The translations under genes and the position numbers were made by a program. The notes under the pieces were generated by a model. The model was not told where the DNA came from. It worked only from the letters and a program-made list of their open reading frames with translations, and searched no databases. Positions 55,896 through 64,000 of a stretch of DNA of 64,000 nt are shown here, in pieces. The stretch is from a bacterium (lineage in GTDB: Bacteria; Bacillota; Bacilli; Lactobacillales; Streptococcaceae), in contig CAJNCP010000006.1 in assembly GCA_905221295.1 (NCBI GenBank), forward strand, positions 19,381 through 83,380. The letters run 5' to 3'. Position 1 is the stretch's first letter; the number at the start of each line of letters is the position of its first letter.

Positions 55896-56807
55896 TTACA
55901 TGATACCGAAGAAACGAGCTGCGATACCTACTGCAAAGAGGGCAAGGATGATTGTGATTGGTGATACTTTTTTCTTAAGCAACCACATGCAAAGGAAAGT
56001 TAGGAGAAGTCCCATCAATCCTGGAATCAATGAGTTCAACTGACCTTGAAGAGTTTGAGGTTGAACGCTATCCAAACTCAAGCCTCCAAGTGCTTGACCA
56101 AGGATTCCTTTCAATTCAGAACCAGTTACAGCACCTTCTGGGAAGTTGATGTAAGCACCTTCAGCCAATTGTTTACCTGGAAGGTTGACAGTAAAGTTGA
56201 TAGATACCCAACGTTGTACAAGAACGGCAAGGATGAACATACCAAGGATAGAAGCACCTTTAGTGATGTCTTTCAAGATACCACCAGACATGTCTTTAGT
56301 GATTTCAGATCCAGCTTTGTAACCGAACTCTTGTGTGTACCATAGGAAGGCCATACGGATAGCATTCCATCCGAAGAAGAAGAGAAGAGGACCAACAAGG
56401 TTACCAGATGCAGCCAGAGATGCACCAAGTGCTCCAAGAATAGGACGAACTGTAAACCAGAAGACTGGGTCACCGATACCAGCAAGAGGTCCCATCATAC
56501 CGATCTTAACCCCTTGGATAGCGGCGTCATCGATTTCAACACCGTTAGCGCGTTCTTCTTCAAGTGCAAGAGTAACCCCCATGATTGGAGCAGCTACGTA
56601 TGGGTGAGTGTTGAAGAACTCAAGGTGACGCTCAAGAGCAGCCGCTTGGTCTTCTTTTTTAGTGTACAATTTTTTGATAGCTGGGATCAATGAGTAAGCC
56701 CAACCCAAGTTTTGCATACGTTCGTAGTTCCAAGAACCTTGAAGGAATTGTGAACGCCACCAAACTTTTTGACGATCTGATTTTGATAATTGAATTTTTT
56801 CAGCCAT
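55896..56807 (-). CDS. manN: PTS mannose transporter subunit IID
   Basis: A 303-residue EIID(Man) membrane subunit. The N-terminal cytoplasmic part begins with the family QLSKSDRQKVWWRSQFLQGSW-like region, followed by PLAGIGDPVFWFTVRPI and C-terminal helices. With IIC it forms the sugar channel for mannose, glucose, glucosamine and related sugars. Man-type IIC/IID pairs are also receptors for class IIa bacteriocins. It lies 14 bp after manM. Confidence 0.95.
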   Translation of the reverse strand: MAEKIQLSKSDRQKVWWRSQFLQGSWNYERMQNLGWAYSLIPAIKKLYTKKEDQAAALERHLEFFNTHPYVAAPIMGVTLALEEERANGVEIDDAAIQGVKIGMMGPLAGIGDPVFWFTVRPILGALGASLAASGNLVGPLLFFFGWNAIRMAFLWYTQEFGYKAGSEITKDMSGGILKDITKGASILGMFILAVLVQRWVSINFTVNLPGKQLAEGAYINFPEGAVTGSELKGILGQALGGLSLDSVQPQTLQGQLNSLIPGLMGLLLTFLCMWLLKKKVSPITIILALFAVGIAARFFGIM

Positions 56808-56821
56808 GATTGATCCCCTTT

Positions 56822-57634
56822 CTAGTAGTCTTCTAGGATATCACCGATTGGGTCGTTAGAAGTCGCAGCTCCGCCGCTACCGTTTCCACCTTGTTTTGTA
56901 AGGTTAAGGTAGATGAAGGCAAGGGCAACACCGATGACACCAAGGGCAATCAAAGTCAATTGAGAAATCGCAGCAAGTGCAAAACCGATAGCGAAGAATG
57001 GCCATACTTCACGAGTTGCCATCATGTTGATAACCATAGCGTAACCAACGGCAACGACCATAGCACCACCGACAGCCATACCACCGTTCAACCAGTCTGG
57101 CATCAATTTGAGAGCATCTTGAACGGCAGAAGCTGGGATAGCGATAAGGAAGGCAGCAGGGATTGCAATACGAAGACCTTGAAGAAGAAGTGCAACAAAG
57201 TGAGCACGTTCAACAGCCGCAATATTTCCTTCTTTAGCAGCAGCGTCAGCAGTGTGAACCAAGGCAACTGAGATTGTACGAACAATCATAGTCAAGAAAA
57301 GTCCAGCTACGGCAAGAGGAATAGCTGTTGCCGTAGCAACGGCGATACCTTCAGTAGTAAAGTTACCACCTTTGATCAAGATGATTGCTGCAGCAACAGA
57401 TGCAAGAGCAGCGTCAGGAGCTACGGCAGCTCCGATGTTTGCCCAACCAAGGGCGATCATTTGAAGAGATCCACCAAGCATAACACCTGCTTCGAGGTTA
57501 CCAGTTGCAAGTCCGATAAGGGTACATGCGACGATTGGTTGATGGAATTGGAATTGGTCGAGGATACCTTCAAGACCTGCAAGGAAGGCAACAACTACAA
57601 CCAAGATAGCAGAAATGATTGAAATATCTGACAT
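56822..57634 (-). CDS. manM: PTS mannose transporter subunit IIC
   Basis: A 270-residue EIIC(Man) permease with many hydrophobic helices and typical segments (QPIVACTLIGLATGNLEAGV, LGGSLQMIALGWANIGAA). It forms the translocation pathway with IID. The C-terminus ends in a Gly/Ser-rich stretch. It sits between manL and manN in the usual order and lies 75 bp after manL. Confidence 0.95.
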   Translation of the reverse strand: MSDISIISAILVVVVAFLAGLEGILDQFQFHQPIVACTLIGLATGNLEAGVMLGGSLQMIALGWANIGAAVAPDAALASVAAAIILIKGGNFTTEGIAVATATAIPLAVAGLFLTMIVRTISVALVHTADAAAKEGNIAAVERAHFVALLLQGLRIAIPAAFLIAIPASAVQDALKLMPDWLNGGMAVGGAMVVAVGYAMVINMMATREVWPFFAIGFALAAISQLTLIALGVIGVALAFIYLNLTKQGGNGSGGAATSNDPIGDILEDY

Positions 57635-57709
57635 GGTTTTATTCCTTTTCTATTTAGTTTTAATAAAGTATTTAATCCTGTTTTCAAAAATGATAGAAAC
57701 AGATTAAAA

Positions 57710-58705
57710 TTATTGAACATTTGCTTTCTTAATCAAGTCAAACAAATCTTTTTTCGTGTCGTTTGGTACTTTACGTACATCAAATTCAACACCGAGGTCA
57801 CGCATTTTTTCAAAGGTTGCAACGTCTTCTTTGTCCATAGACAAAACGTTGTTGATCATTGTTTTACCTGTTGAGTGAGCCATAGAACCAACGTTAAGGG
57901 TCTTGATTGGCACGCCACCTTCGATAGCACGAAGTGCATCTTGTGGAGTTTCAAACAAGATAAGGGCATGAGTGTCACCGAAACGTGGGTCTTTTGCAAC
58001 GTCAATCAATTTTTGGATTGGTACGACGTTGGCTTTTACTCCGTTTGGAGCTGCTTGTTTAATCAATTCTTTACGCAAGTCGTCGTTTGCAACATTGTCT
58101 GAAGCAACGATGATACGGTTTGCTTTTGAATCTGGAGTCCAAGCAGTCGCAACCTGACCGTGAAGTAGACGAGTGTCTAGACGAGCAAGGTTGATTTTCA
58201 GTTTACCGTCACCGATAACAGTTCCTTCTGGAATAGCAGCTTGGGCGGCAGGAGCAGGAGCAGCTGCAGCAGTTGCAACTTCCTCAACTGGGTTAAGCTC
58301 TTCTGGAAGAGCTTTGATGCCATCTTTGGCTTCTTTAATGATATTCGCAGCGACTTTTTCCACACCTGCATTCGCGTCCATAAGGCGCTCTGTGTAGGCT
58401 TGGATCAACATCGGCAAGTTTAGTCCTGTGATGATGGCAAATTTACGTTCTGGATTTTCTCCCATCACGCGACTAGCTTGGTTGAATGGAGATCCACTCC
58501 AAAGGTCAGCCAATACTAGAACCTCATCTTCTGCGTCAAATGCAGCCACAGCGTTGTTGAATTTAGCGTAAAGGTCATCTGGACCTTCATTTGGCATAAA
58601 GGTTACAACTTGAACCTTTTCTTGTTCACCAAAGATCATAGATCCTGACTGATGAATACCCGCAGCAAATTCGCCGTGGCTCGCAATAATGATTCCGATA
58701 CTCAT
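57710..58705 (-). CDS. manL: PTS mannose transporter subunit IIAB
   Basis: A 331-residue fusion of the cytoplasmic IIA and IIB domains. IIA (1-135) carries phospho-His10 ([11 protein letters not shown]). An Ala/Pro-rich linker (about 145-160) joins it to IIB (about 165-331) with phospho-His182 ([13 protein letters not shown]). Phosphate passes HPr to IIA to IIB to sugar. The start [10 protein letters not shown] at 58705 follows AAAGGAGGAATGAC. A sigma-A promoter with an embedded cre precedes the operon. Confidence 0.96.
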   Translation of the reverse strand: MSIGIIIASHGEFAAGIHQSGSMIFGEQEKVQVVTFMPNEGPDDLYAKFNNAVAAFDAEDEVLVLADLWSGSPFNQASRVMGENPERKFAIITGLNLPMLIQAYTERLMDANAGVEKVAANIIKEAKDGIKALPEELNPVEEVATAAAAPAPAAQAAIPEGTVIGDGKLKINLARLDTRLLHGQVATAWTPDSKANRIIVASDNVANDDLRKELIKQAAPNGVKANVVPIQKLIDVAKDPRFGDTHALILFETPQDALRAIEGGVPIKTLNVGSMAHSTGKTMINNVLSMDKEDVATFEKMRDLGVEFDVRKVPNDTKKDLFDLIKKANVQ

Positions 58706-58768
58706 TATTGTCATTCCTCCTTTAAAATGTTTGACTGTGTGTTTAAGAAAACTTTAAGCCTAACTTTA

Positions 58769-58797
58769 AGTATAAACCGTTTTCATATAAAAATCAA
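58769..58797 (-). promoter_or_regulatory. man operon promoter with embedded cre
   Basis: TTGATT (58792-58797) and TATACT (58769-58774) on the minus strand are separated by 17 bp. Within and overlapping the spacer, TGAAAACGGTTTAT (58772-58785) matches the cre consensus at 12 of 14 positions, so CcpA could repress by blocking RNA polymerase. Nothing coding is seen from here to 58986. Confidence 0.7.
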
Positions 58798-58986
58798 CTA
58801 CTTTTTCTAAAAACAGGAAAGTTTTCAATAAAAACACCTCTACAAAAATGTTAATATAATAAGCTTTTTAAAAAATGTATGAAAATAAAGCTAGAAAATT
58901 TAATATAAAAATACTGAAAATAAGCCCTAGTTATGAAAACTGAATGAAAACAAAAGGAAAGGTTGCAGAACAGCAATCTTTCCTTT

Positions 58987-59799
58987 TTATAGGAATAACT
59001 CTTGTAAGGCGTGGGCAACACCATCTTCTTCATTGGTTAGTGGGAGTTGCTCATCTGCATAGGGAAGCAAGTCCGGATTGGCATTTTTCATGGCATATCC
59101 CTTGCCTGCAAAAGCCAGCATTTCGGTGTCATTGTGTTCATCTCCAAAGGCAATCAGGTCTTTTTTGTCACGGTTCATAACATTGAGCAAGTATTCTAAA
59201 GCAAAGGCTTTGTTGACTCCTTTTGGTGTACATTCGAGAATGTTAAGAGGGCCTCCCCAGGTATTGATTGCTAGTTGGTGTTGGTAAAAACGATTCATCT
59301 CATCTGCTAGCGCGTATTTATCATCGACTCTTGTTTGCAAGAGGATACAGTTAGGGTCCTTGGTCACCAATTCAGATTTGAATTGATTTTCTGGTTGGAA
59401 ATTTTCTACACCAAATAGTTTGGGATTGGCAATTTCTTCATTAGGAGCCGTGATATAAAATTTCTTGCGGTATTCTCCTGCAATAAAGTCGGCTTGGATA
59501 TCCTCTTTGCGTTTGACCATGTCCAAGAGGTATTTTTTGTCCAAGGTCAAGCACTTTTCATGCGCCCAAGTCTGTCCGGGTAGATGGGTGAGGGAACCAT
59601 TAAAGTTAATCATGGGAGTATGCAACTCTAGTTCACGGTAGAAGTTCTTCGCCATGCGGTAAGGACGGCCTGTCGTGATGACAACATGGTGCCCCTTTTC
59701 AGTAATTTTTTTGATTGTCTTTTTGGTAAAATCGGAGAGCTTGCTTTCACCATTGAGCAAGGTTCCGTCCAAATCGACTGCAATAATTTTTTTAGTCAT
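58987..59799 (-). CDS. Cof-type HAD-IIB family phosphatase
   Basis: A 270-residue HAD hydrolase. The catalytic pair is in VDLDGTLL near residue 9; motif II is VITTGRPYRM and motif IV is FGDEHNDTEML. The Cof cap domain lies between them. Sugar phosphates or nucleotides such as FMN or PLP are typical substrates; the sequence does not decide. It lies divergent from the purine permease. Confidence 0.9.
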   Translation of the reverse strand: MTKKIIAVDLDGTLLNGESKLSDFTKKTIKKITEKGHHVVITTGRPYRMAKNFYRELELHTPMINFNGSLTHLPGQTWAHEKCLTLDKKYLLDMVKRKEDIQADFIAGEYRKKFYITAPNEEIANPKLFGVENFQPENQFKSELVTKDPNCILLQTRVDDKYALADEMNRFYQHQLAINTWGGPLNILECTPKGVNKAFALEYLLNVMNRDKKDLIAFGDEHNDTEMLAFAGKGYAMKNANPDLLPYADEQLPLTNEEDGVAHALQELFL

Positions 59800-59919
59800 A
59801 TAAACCTTCCTAGTAGATTCCAGATAAGATGTCTACTATTATATCAAAAAGAAAGAAGAAAAACAGATTCAAAACAAAAAATAAAAATTCCATTTTGTTA
59901 AATAATTCAAACAAACATA

Positions 59920-59948
59920 TTGAAAAGGTGAATAATAAATGTTATAAT
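59920..59948 (+). promoter_or_regulatory. Purine permease promoter
   Basis: TTGAAA (59920-59925) and TATAAT (59943-59948) have a 17-bp spacer. Only 37 bp separate the -10 from the start codon, so there is no room for a purine riboswitch. Confidence 0.75.
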
Positions 59949-59985
59949 ACTCATATTGTTCGTAAAAAACAAAAGGAGATTAAAC

Positions 59986-61404
59986 ATGGACAAACTATTT
60001 AAACTAAAAGAGCACGGGACAGATGTCCGTACAGAGGTGCTTGCTGGTTTAACAACATTCTTTGCAATGAGTTATATTCTCTTTGTAAACCCTCAAATGC
60101 TTTCACAAACAGGGATGCCTGTTCAAGGTGTGTTCTTGGCAACAATTATCGGTTCTGTAGTTGGTACTTTGATGATGGCTTTCTATGCTAACCTGCCATA
60201 CGCTCAAGCACCAGGTATGGGACTCAACGCCTTCTTTACCTTTACAGTTGTTTTCGGGCTTGGTTATTCATGGCAAGAAGCCTTGGCAATGGTCTTTATC
60301 TGTGGAATTATTTCATTGATTATTACCTTGACAAATGTTCGTAAAATGATCATCGAATCTATTCCAACAACACTTCGTTCAGCAATTTCAGCTGGTATTG
60401 GTGTTTTCCTTGCCTACGTTGGGATTAAGAATGCTGGTCTTTTGAAATTCTCGATTGATCCAGGTACTTATACTGTAGCAGGTGAAGGAGCAGACAAGGC
60501 TCAAGCTGCACTTACTGCAAACTCAGCAGCCGTTCCAGGATTGGTAGACTTCAATACTCCAGCAGTATTGGTGGCTCTTGCTGGTCTGGCTATTACCATC
60601 TTCTTTGTTGTTAAAGGCATCAAAGGTGGAATCATTCTTTCTATTTTAACAACGACTGTCCTTGCCATTGCTGTTGGTGTCGTGAAATTGTCAGGGATTG
60701 ACTTCGCTAGCAACAATCTTTCATCAGCGGTTAATGATCTAGGAACTTTGTTTGGTGCTGCTCTTGGTTCAGAAGGTTTAGGCTCTTTGATTTCAAACAC
60801 TTCACGTTTACCAGAAACCTTGATGGCCATTCTTGCCTTCTCACTAACGGATATTTTTGATACAATTGGTACTCTTATCGGTACGGGTGAAAAAGTTGGT
60901 ATCGTTGCGACAAGTGGGGAAAACCATGAGTCCGCTAAATTGGACAAGGCTCTTTACTCTGACTTGGTGGCAACTTCAGTAGGTGCCATTGCAGGTACTT
61001 CAAATGTTACGACCTATGTTGAGTCTGCGGCGGGTATCGGTGCTGGTGGACGTACTGGTTTGACAGCCCTAGTAGTTGCGATCTGTTTTGCTCTCTCTAG
61101 CTTCTTTAGCCCACTTCTAGCGATTGTTCCGACAGCTGCAACAGCGCCAATTTTGATCATCGTCGGAATCATGATGCTTTCTAACTTGAAAAACATTCCT
61201 TGGGATGATATGGCTGAAGCGGTTCCTGCCTTCTTCACATCTATCTTTATGGGATTCAGCTACTCTATCACACAAGGTATTGCAGTTGGTTTCTTGACTT
61301 ATACCTTGACAAAACTTGTCAAAGGTCAAGCCAAGGATGTGCACGTGATGATTTGGATTTTGGATGCCTTGTTCATCCTGAACTATATCAGTATGGCGCT
61401 ATAA
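59986..61404 (+). CDS. NCS2/AzgA family purine permease (PbuG/PbuO-like)
   Basis: A 472-residue membrane protein with about 12-14 helices. AzgA-type signatures are visible (FFAMSYILFVNPQML, YAQAPGMGLNAFFTFTV, LTDIFDTIGTLIGTG, NVTTYVESAAGIGAGGRTGL). Members import hypoxanthine, guanine or adenine with protons. The ATG at 59986 follows AAGGAG at seven-base spacing; an in-frame ATG at 59956 falls only a few bases after the -10. It is monocistronic, with a terminator. Confidence 0.9.
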   Translation: MDKLFKLKEHGTDVRTEVLAGLTTFFAMSYILFVNPQMLSQTGMPVQGVFLATIIGSVVGTLMMAFYANLPYAQAPGMGLNAFFTFTVVFGLGYSWQEALAMVFICGIISLIITLTNVRKMIIESIPTTLRSAISAGIGVFLAYVGIKNAGLLKFSIDPGTYTVAGEGADKAQAALTANSAAVPGLVDFNTPAVLVALAGLAITIFFVVKGIKGGIILSILTTTVLAIAVGVVKLSGIDFASNNLSSAVNDLGTLFGAALGSEGLGSLISNTSRLPETLMAILAFSLTDIFDTIGTLIGTGEKVGIVATSGENHESAKLDKALYSDLVATSVGAIAGTSNVTTYVESAAGIGAGGRTGLTALVVAICFALSSFFSPLLAIVPTAATAPILIIVGIMMLSNLKNIPWDDMAEAVPAFFTSIFMGFSYSITQGIAVGFLTYTLTKLVKGQAKDVHVMIWILDALFILNYISMAL

Positions 61405-61416
61405 ATGGTATAATAG

Positions 61417-61439
61417 AAAAAGGGGAATTTCCCCTTTTT
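61417..61439 (+). terminator. Terminator after the purine permease
   Basis: AAAAGGGG, loop AATTT, CCCCTTTTT. The next gene starts about 20 bp later. Confidence 0.8.
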
Positions 61440-61457
61440 ATTATAAGGAGGTACAAG

Positions 61458-62165
61458 ATGAAAGAAAAAACAATCTGGCAAGAGGTATTGAACAGAGGAA
61501 TGTGGGTCCTCATCCTTTTAGTAGCTTTAATTCTAGCGCAAGTTCCTTTAGGCCTATCTTTTTGGTTGGCTTCTAAACAATTTCCACTTTTACAGTCAGG
61601 GCTCTTAGTCGGTGTCCTATCCATTGTTATTTTGGCTGTCTTTATTTTAGGTGCTCGAAAAACACAACTTGCTACTTTTAATCTGTCCTTTTTTAAGGCC
61701 AAAGACTTGGCTCGCTTGGTGTTGAGTTACCTAGTGATTTTTGCTAACAATTTGTTTGGGGCAGCTTTGCTACGCATGACGAATGAAACGACAACTAGTA
61801 ATCAATCAACTATTAACGGTCTGGTTCAAAATAGTTCCTTGATTGCCACTTTTTTCATGCTAGTCTTGATTGCGCCGATTTGTGAGGAAATTTTGTGTCG
61901 TGGGATTATTCCTAAAAAAATCTTCCGAGGTAAGGAAAAACTTGGCTTTGTTGTTGGGGCAATTGTCTTTGCCCTACTCCATACTCCAACCAATCTGCCT
62001 TCTGTGATTATTTATGGAGGGATGTCAACAGTTCTAACTTGGACAGCCTATAAGACAGAACGTTTAGAGATGTCCATCCTGCTTCATATGATTCTCAATG
62101 GTGTAGCCTTTTGTTTGCTAGCCATATTGGTATTGATTAGTAGAAATCTAGGTCTATCATTCTAA
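61458..62165 (+). CDS. CPBP family intramembrane glutamic endopeptidase
   Basis: A 235-residue membrane protein of the Abi/CAAX-prenyl-protease-like family. The diagnostic motifs are EEILCRGI (Glu-Glu and Arg), FALLHTPTN and the C-terminal HMILNG, so catalytic residues are present. Relatives act in bacteriocin self-immunity or protein processing; no bacteriocin gene is near. The ATG at 61458 follows AAGGAGG. A longer frame beginning inside the permease gene is rejected. Confidence 0.88.
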   Translation: MKEKTIWQEVLNRGMWVLILLVALILAQVPLGLSFWLASKQFPLLQSGLLVGVLSIVILAVFILGARKTQLATFNLSFFKAKDLARLVLSYLVIFANNLFGAALLRMTNETTTSNQSTINGLVQNSSLIATFFMLVLIAPICEEILCRGIIPKKIFRGKEKLGFVVGAIVFALLHTPTNLPSVIIYGGMSTVLTWTAYKTERLEMSILLHMILNGVAFCLLAILVLISRNLGLSF

Positions 62166-62266
62166 ACAACAAAATTCCAGATTTCCAGTTGATTTTTTAT
62201 ATTATAATAGCCAGCGCTTAAAGTGAACTGCACCCCAAAACTTAGACAGAGAGATCTAACTTTTTT

Positions 62267-62276
62267 GGGGGGGGGG
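62267..62276. repeat. Poly-G tract (10 G)
   Basis: A run of ten G, preceded by six T, lies five bases before the orfA start. It is slippage-prone, but the downstream gene is already broken. Confidence 0.9.
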
Positions 62277-62281
62277 TTACT

Positions 62282-62479
62282 ATGAAAGAAACTTATTCGG
62301 ATAAAGTTAAAATCTATGAACACCGAAAACAAGTTCAAAGTTTCGCACAGCATTCAAAGAAATTTACTGTGAATGTTTATGTACTAAGCTACATGATTAG
62401 ATTGATTAAACGTTATAGAATAGAGATTGTTAAAGGAGGAAATACGGTTACTACTCCCCACCAATTTTTAAGAGAGTAA
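62282..62479 (+). pseudogene. IS3-family transposase orfA, truncated
   Basis: The 65-codon frame begins MKETYSDKVKIYEHRKQVQS, matching the helix-turn-helix start of IS861-type OrfA (recalled form MKLTYDDKVQIYELRKQG). It runs through YMIRLIKRYRIEIVKGG and then breaks off, whereas intact OrfA proteins are over 100 residues. Substitutions in conserved positions confirm decay. Confidence 0.75.
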
Positions 62480-62492
62480 GGTCATTCACCCC

Positions 62493-62648
62493 CTGCCTTG
62501 CAAAGGAAATAACCCAGACAACGACATCATGAAGTCCTTATTTGGCATTCTTAAGTCTGAGGATATGAGAAGACATTTCATTCACTTAACCAATTGGAAC
62601 ATGCAAATTGTTGACTACATTGACCACTCCATCGCCAAAGAAAGATAG
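62493..62648 (+). pseudogene. IS3-family transposase orfB, C-terminal remnant
   Basis: A stretch without its own start codon reads KGNNPDNDIMKSLFGILKSE and ends in IVDYIDHSIAKER before a stop. It matches the end of rve-type OrfB (GNxPDNxxMExFFGxLKxE, then IxxYIxxYNxxR). The catalytic DDE core upstream is missing. Confidence 0.75.
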
Positions 62649-62847
62649 GTGACATTACACAGGATTTTTATTCGCTTAATATTATCTCAATAGATATTCT
62701 AAACAGACCCGAAAGCAAATAAAAGTCATTACAATGAAATAGGCATAGACCTCACTGTAAAATACCTATTCAAGTAAATTAAATGATATACTTTAGGTTT
62801 CAGAACTTTGGCAACTTTAAAACTAGAATTAACATTCACCATCAAAA
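62649..62847. other. Non-coding spacer between two IS remnants
   Basis: AT-rich, with no supportable gene. A 79-codon minus-strand frame across 62729-62968 overlaps the IS1182 end and looks spurious. Confidence 0.5.
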
Positions 62848-62941
62848 AGAGTCTGAGACAATAGTCCCGTTGCTTTTTGCATGGTTGCGATAGTCTTGCT
62901 AAAATAGAATTGCTCAATAAACCATTTAGAAAGCCTATCCC

Positions 62942-63774
62942 ATGCACATTCACTAAAACACAAATCAAACGACTTTACCACTAGAACTTGCATGCATTTT
63001 ACCACAAGATTATCTCGTTTTTACTATTGAAAAAGTGGTGAATGTCTTGTAGGATTGTCACTTCCAGACTTTCTATCATAACTTTGGTCGCCCGTCTTAT
63101 CACCCTAAAATGCTTTTAGCCGCTCTACTATTTGCCTATTCACAAGGGATTTTATCTGGACGAAAAATTGAAAAAATGATGATTGAAAATATCGCCATGC
63201 AGTACTTAACAGGACAGTTGCTTGTCAGCTACCGCACCATCAATCGCTTTCGAGTCGCTGCGGGGATGGACGTGAAGAGAACCTCCTTCGTTTAGATGAA
63301 AAGGAGGTGAACCATCTGATTAAATATGCCATGTTTGATAAGGAACAGAAGAAAGGGTATACACAGTCGGCTAGAAATTTAGCGAATTGGCACTATAATG
63401 ACAAGGAGGAAAGCTACACACATCCTGACGGGTGGTGCTATCGTTTTCATCATATCAAGCATCAGAAAACACAGACAGGCTTTCAACAGGAAATCAAGGT
63501 TTACTACTCTGATGAATCTGAATCAGCCCCTCAAAAGGGACTGTATATGAACGAACGCTATCAAAACTTGAAAGCTAAAGAATGTCAGGCGCTTTTATCT
63601 CACCAAGGTAGACAGATTTTCGCTCATGTGGAACCTGTTTTTGGGCAGATAAAGGCTTGTTTTGGTTACAAGAGATGTAATCTGAGAGGCAAGCGACAAG
63701 CGAGAATTAACATGGGATTGGTACTTATAGCAAATAACCTCCTAAAATACAATAAGAGAAGGAGTCAAAAGTAA
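62942..63774 (+). pseudogene. IS1182-family transposase, multiply disrupted
   Basis: From the ATG at 62942 the frame has in-frame stops at codons 5 and 38, then an intact N-terminal DUF772-type region (GRPSYHPKMLLAALLFAYSQ, SYRTINRFRVAAGM). After that comes a frameshift joined to GREENLLRLDEKEVNH. The C-terminal region (QIFAHVEPVFGQIKACFGYK, ARINMGLVLIANNLLKY) is open to 63774. The central part of the protein is missing at the junction. It cannot make active transposase. Confidence 0.85.
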
Positions 63775-63814
63775 AAAGCTAGAGTTCCGTAATTGGGAAT
63801 CTCTAGCTTTTTTG
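63773..63814 (+). terminator. Terminator at the end of the IS1182 remnant
   Basis: AAAAAGCTAGAG pairs with CTCTAGCTTTTTT across a partly paired loop. A second palindrome, TATCTGAGA/TCTCAGATA, follows at about 63816-63842 and includes the right inverted repeat. Confidence 0.75.
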
Positions 63815-63925
63815 TATCTGAGAACTATTTTGTCTCAGATACTGAGTATAATCTCAATTTACAAATAAGAGTTGTAAAAGCCTCATAGAAATACAATGAT
63901 ACACCTCTTCTGAAGAAAAATATAA

Positions 63926-63999
63926 TCGGGAAGACAGGATTCGAACCTGCGACACCTTGGTCCCAAACCAAGTACTCTACCAAGCTGAGCTACTTCCCG
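63926..63999 (-). tRNA. tRNA-Pro (TGG)
   Basis: A 74-nt cloverleaf on the minus strand. The acceptor arms CGGGAAG and CTTCCCG pair fully, with discriminator A. The anticodon loop TTTGGGA contains TGG, and the T-arm contains GGTTCGAATCC. No CCA is encoded. Its promoter or upstream tRNA neighbours lie beyond the window. Confidence 0.96.
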
Positions 64000-64000
64000 A

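Larger units (their letters stand above)
62224..62648 (+). mobile_element. Decayed IS3-family element (IS861-like)
   Basis: It begins with the IS3-type terminal sequence TGAACTGCACCCCAAAA, then the truncated orfA, then directly the last part of orfB. Most of the element between these is deleted. No clear right inverted repeat remains. It is inactive. Confidence 0.75.
62848..63842 (+). mobile_element. Decayed IS1182-family element
   Basis: The ends carry related inverted repeats: TCTGAGACAATAGT at 62852-62865, and on the complement of the right end TCTGAGACAAAATAGT near 63825-63840. Between them is a broken DDE transposase. The element is about 1.0 kb where intact relatives are roughly 1.6-1.9 kb, so it has an internal deletion. 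Confidence 0.8.

Noticed and set aside
59949-59985. Possible purine riboswitch before the NCS2 permease
   Set aside because: The promoter -10 ends only 37 bp before the start codon, leaving no room, and no conserved purine-riboswitch sequence is visible.
62729-62968. 79-codon minus-strand open frame in the IS region
   Set aside because: It spans the IS1182 left end and the start of its transposase on the opposite strand, with no ribosome-binding site.

Overview
The window reads as chromosomal DNA of a Mitis-group Streptococcus (S. mitis, S. oralis or S. pneumoniae type). The evidence is the low-GC Firmicute gene content with good Shine-Dalgarno sites, an amiACDEF peptide transporter, the murA-epuA-endA arrangement, a sulABCD-type folate cluster (folP-folC-folE-folBK), CcpA, a mannose PTS, a degenerate BOX-type repeat, and a DHPS nearly identical to the pneumococcal protein as I remember it. 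The species cannot be fixed without a database.

Layout. 1-2 kb: a NatAB-like ABC exporter, with the permease cut by the window edge. 2.2-6 kb: pheT and pheS behind a phenylalanine T-box leader. 6-8.3 kb: a PAP2 phosphatase and ribU behind an FMN riboswitch, then trmL behind a structured leader of unknown type that ends in a terminator. 8.5-11.4 kb: trkA-trkH potassium uptake. 11.4-18 kb: the ami oligopeptide operon, transcribed leftward. 18.2 kb: tRNA-Cys. 18.4-25.6 kb: a CNNM/CBS membrane protein, endA, epuA, murA, a DUF1146 protein, a SepM-type protease, coaD, rsmD and asnA. 25.7-31.6 kb: a BI-1 protein, an rRNA methyltransferase, acylphosphatase, yidC, pflA, lysA and purR. 31.7-39.7 kb: a run of housekeeping genes (yhaM/cbf, rmuC, thiN, rpe, rsgA, ksgA, rnmV, tatD), interrupted between ksgA and rnmV by a small accessory island. 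39.8-50 kb: a KimA-like potassium transporter, an Ali-type peptide-binding lipoprotein, rpmH (44 aa, GTG start), alaT, usp, a HAD/MazG-like fusion, ansA and ccpA. 50-55.6 kb: a DUF960 protein, an unusual membrane protein and the folate cluster. 55.9-62.2 kb: the manLMN PTS, a Cof phosphatase, a purine permease and a CPBP protease. 62.2-63.85 kb: two decayed insertion sequences. 63.9 kb: tRNA-Pro.

How the genes work together. Most of the window is core metabolism. Peptide import (Ami plus an extra binding protein), sugar import (Man PTS) and purine import feed a fermentative cell. CcpA is encoded here, and candidate cre sites lie in both the man and ccpA promoters. Two kinds of potassium importer (TrkAH and KimA-like) are present. 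The four folate enzymes and a membrane protein of unknown function are transcribed in one direction, but a BOX element and a hairpin terminator separate folE from folBK.

Most notable observations: (1) an exact 12-bp tandem duplication in folP, at the site where duplications cause sulfonamide resistance in pneumococcus; (2) a promoter, structured leader and terminator directly before trmL that match no riboswitch class I recognise; (3) an accessory island next to ksgA, flanked by a 20-bp direct repeat that copies the ksgA start, and holding a gene broken at a T homopolymer; (4) a membrane protein with a possible permuted papain-like domain, translationally coupled to folBK.
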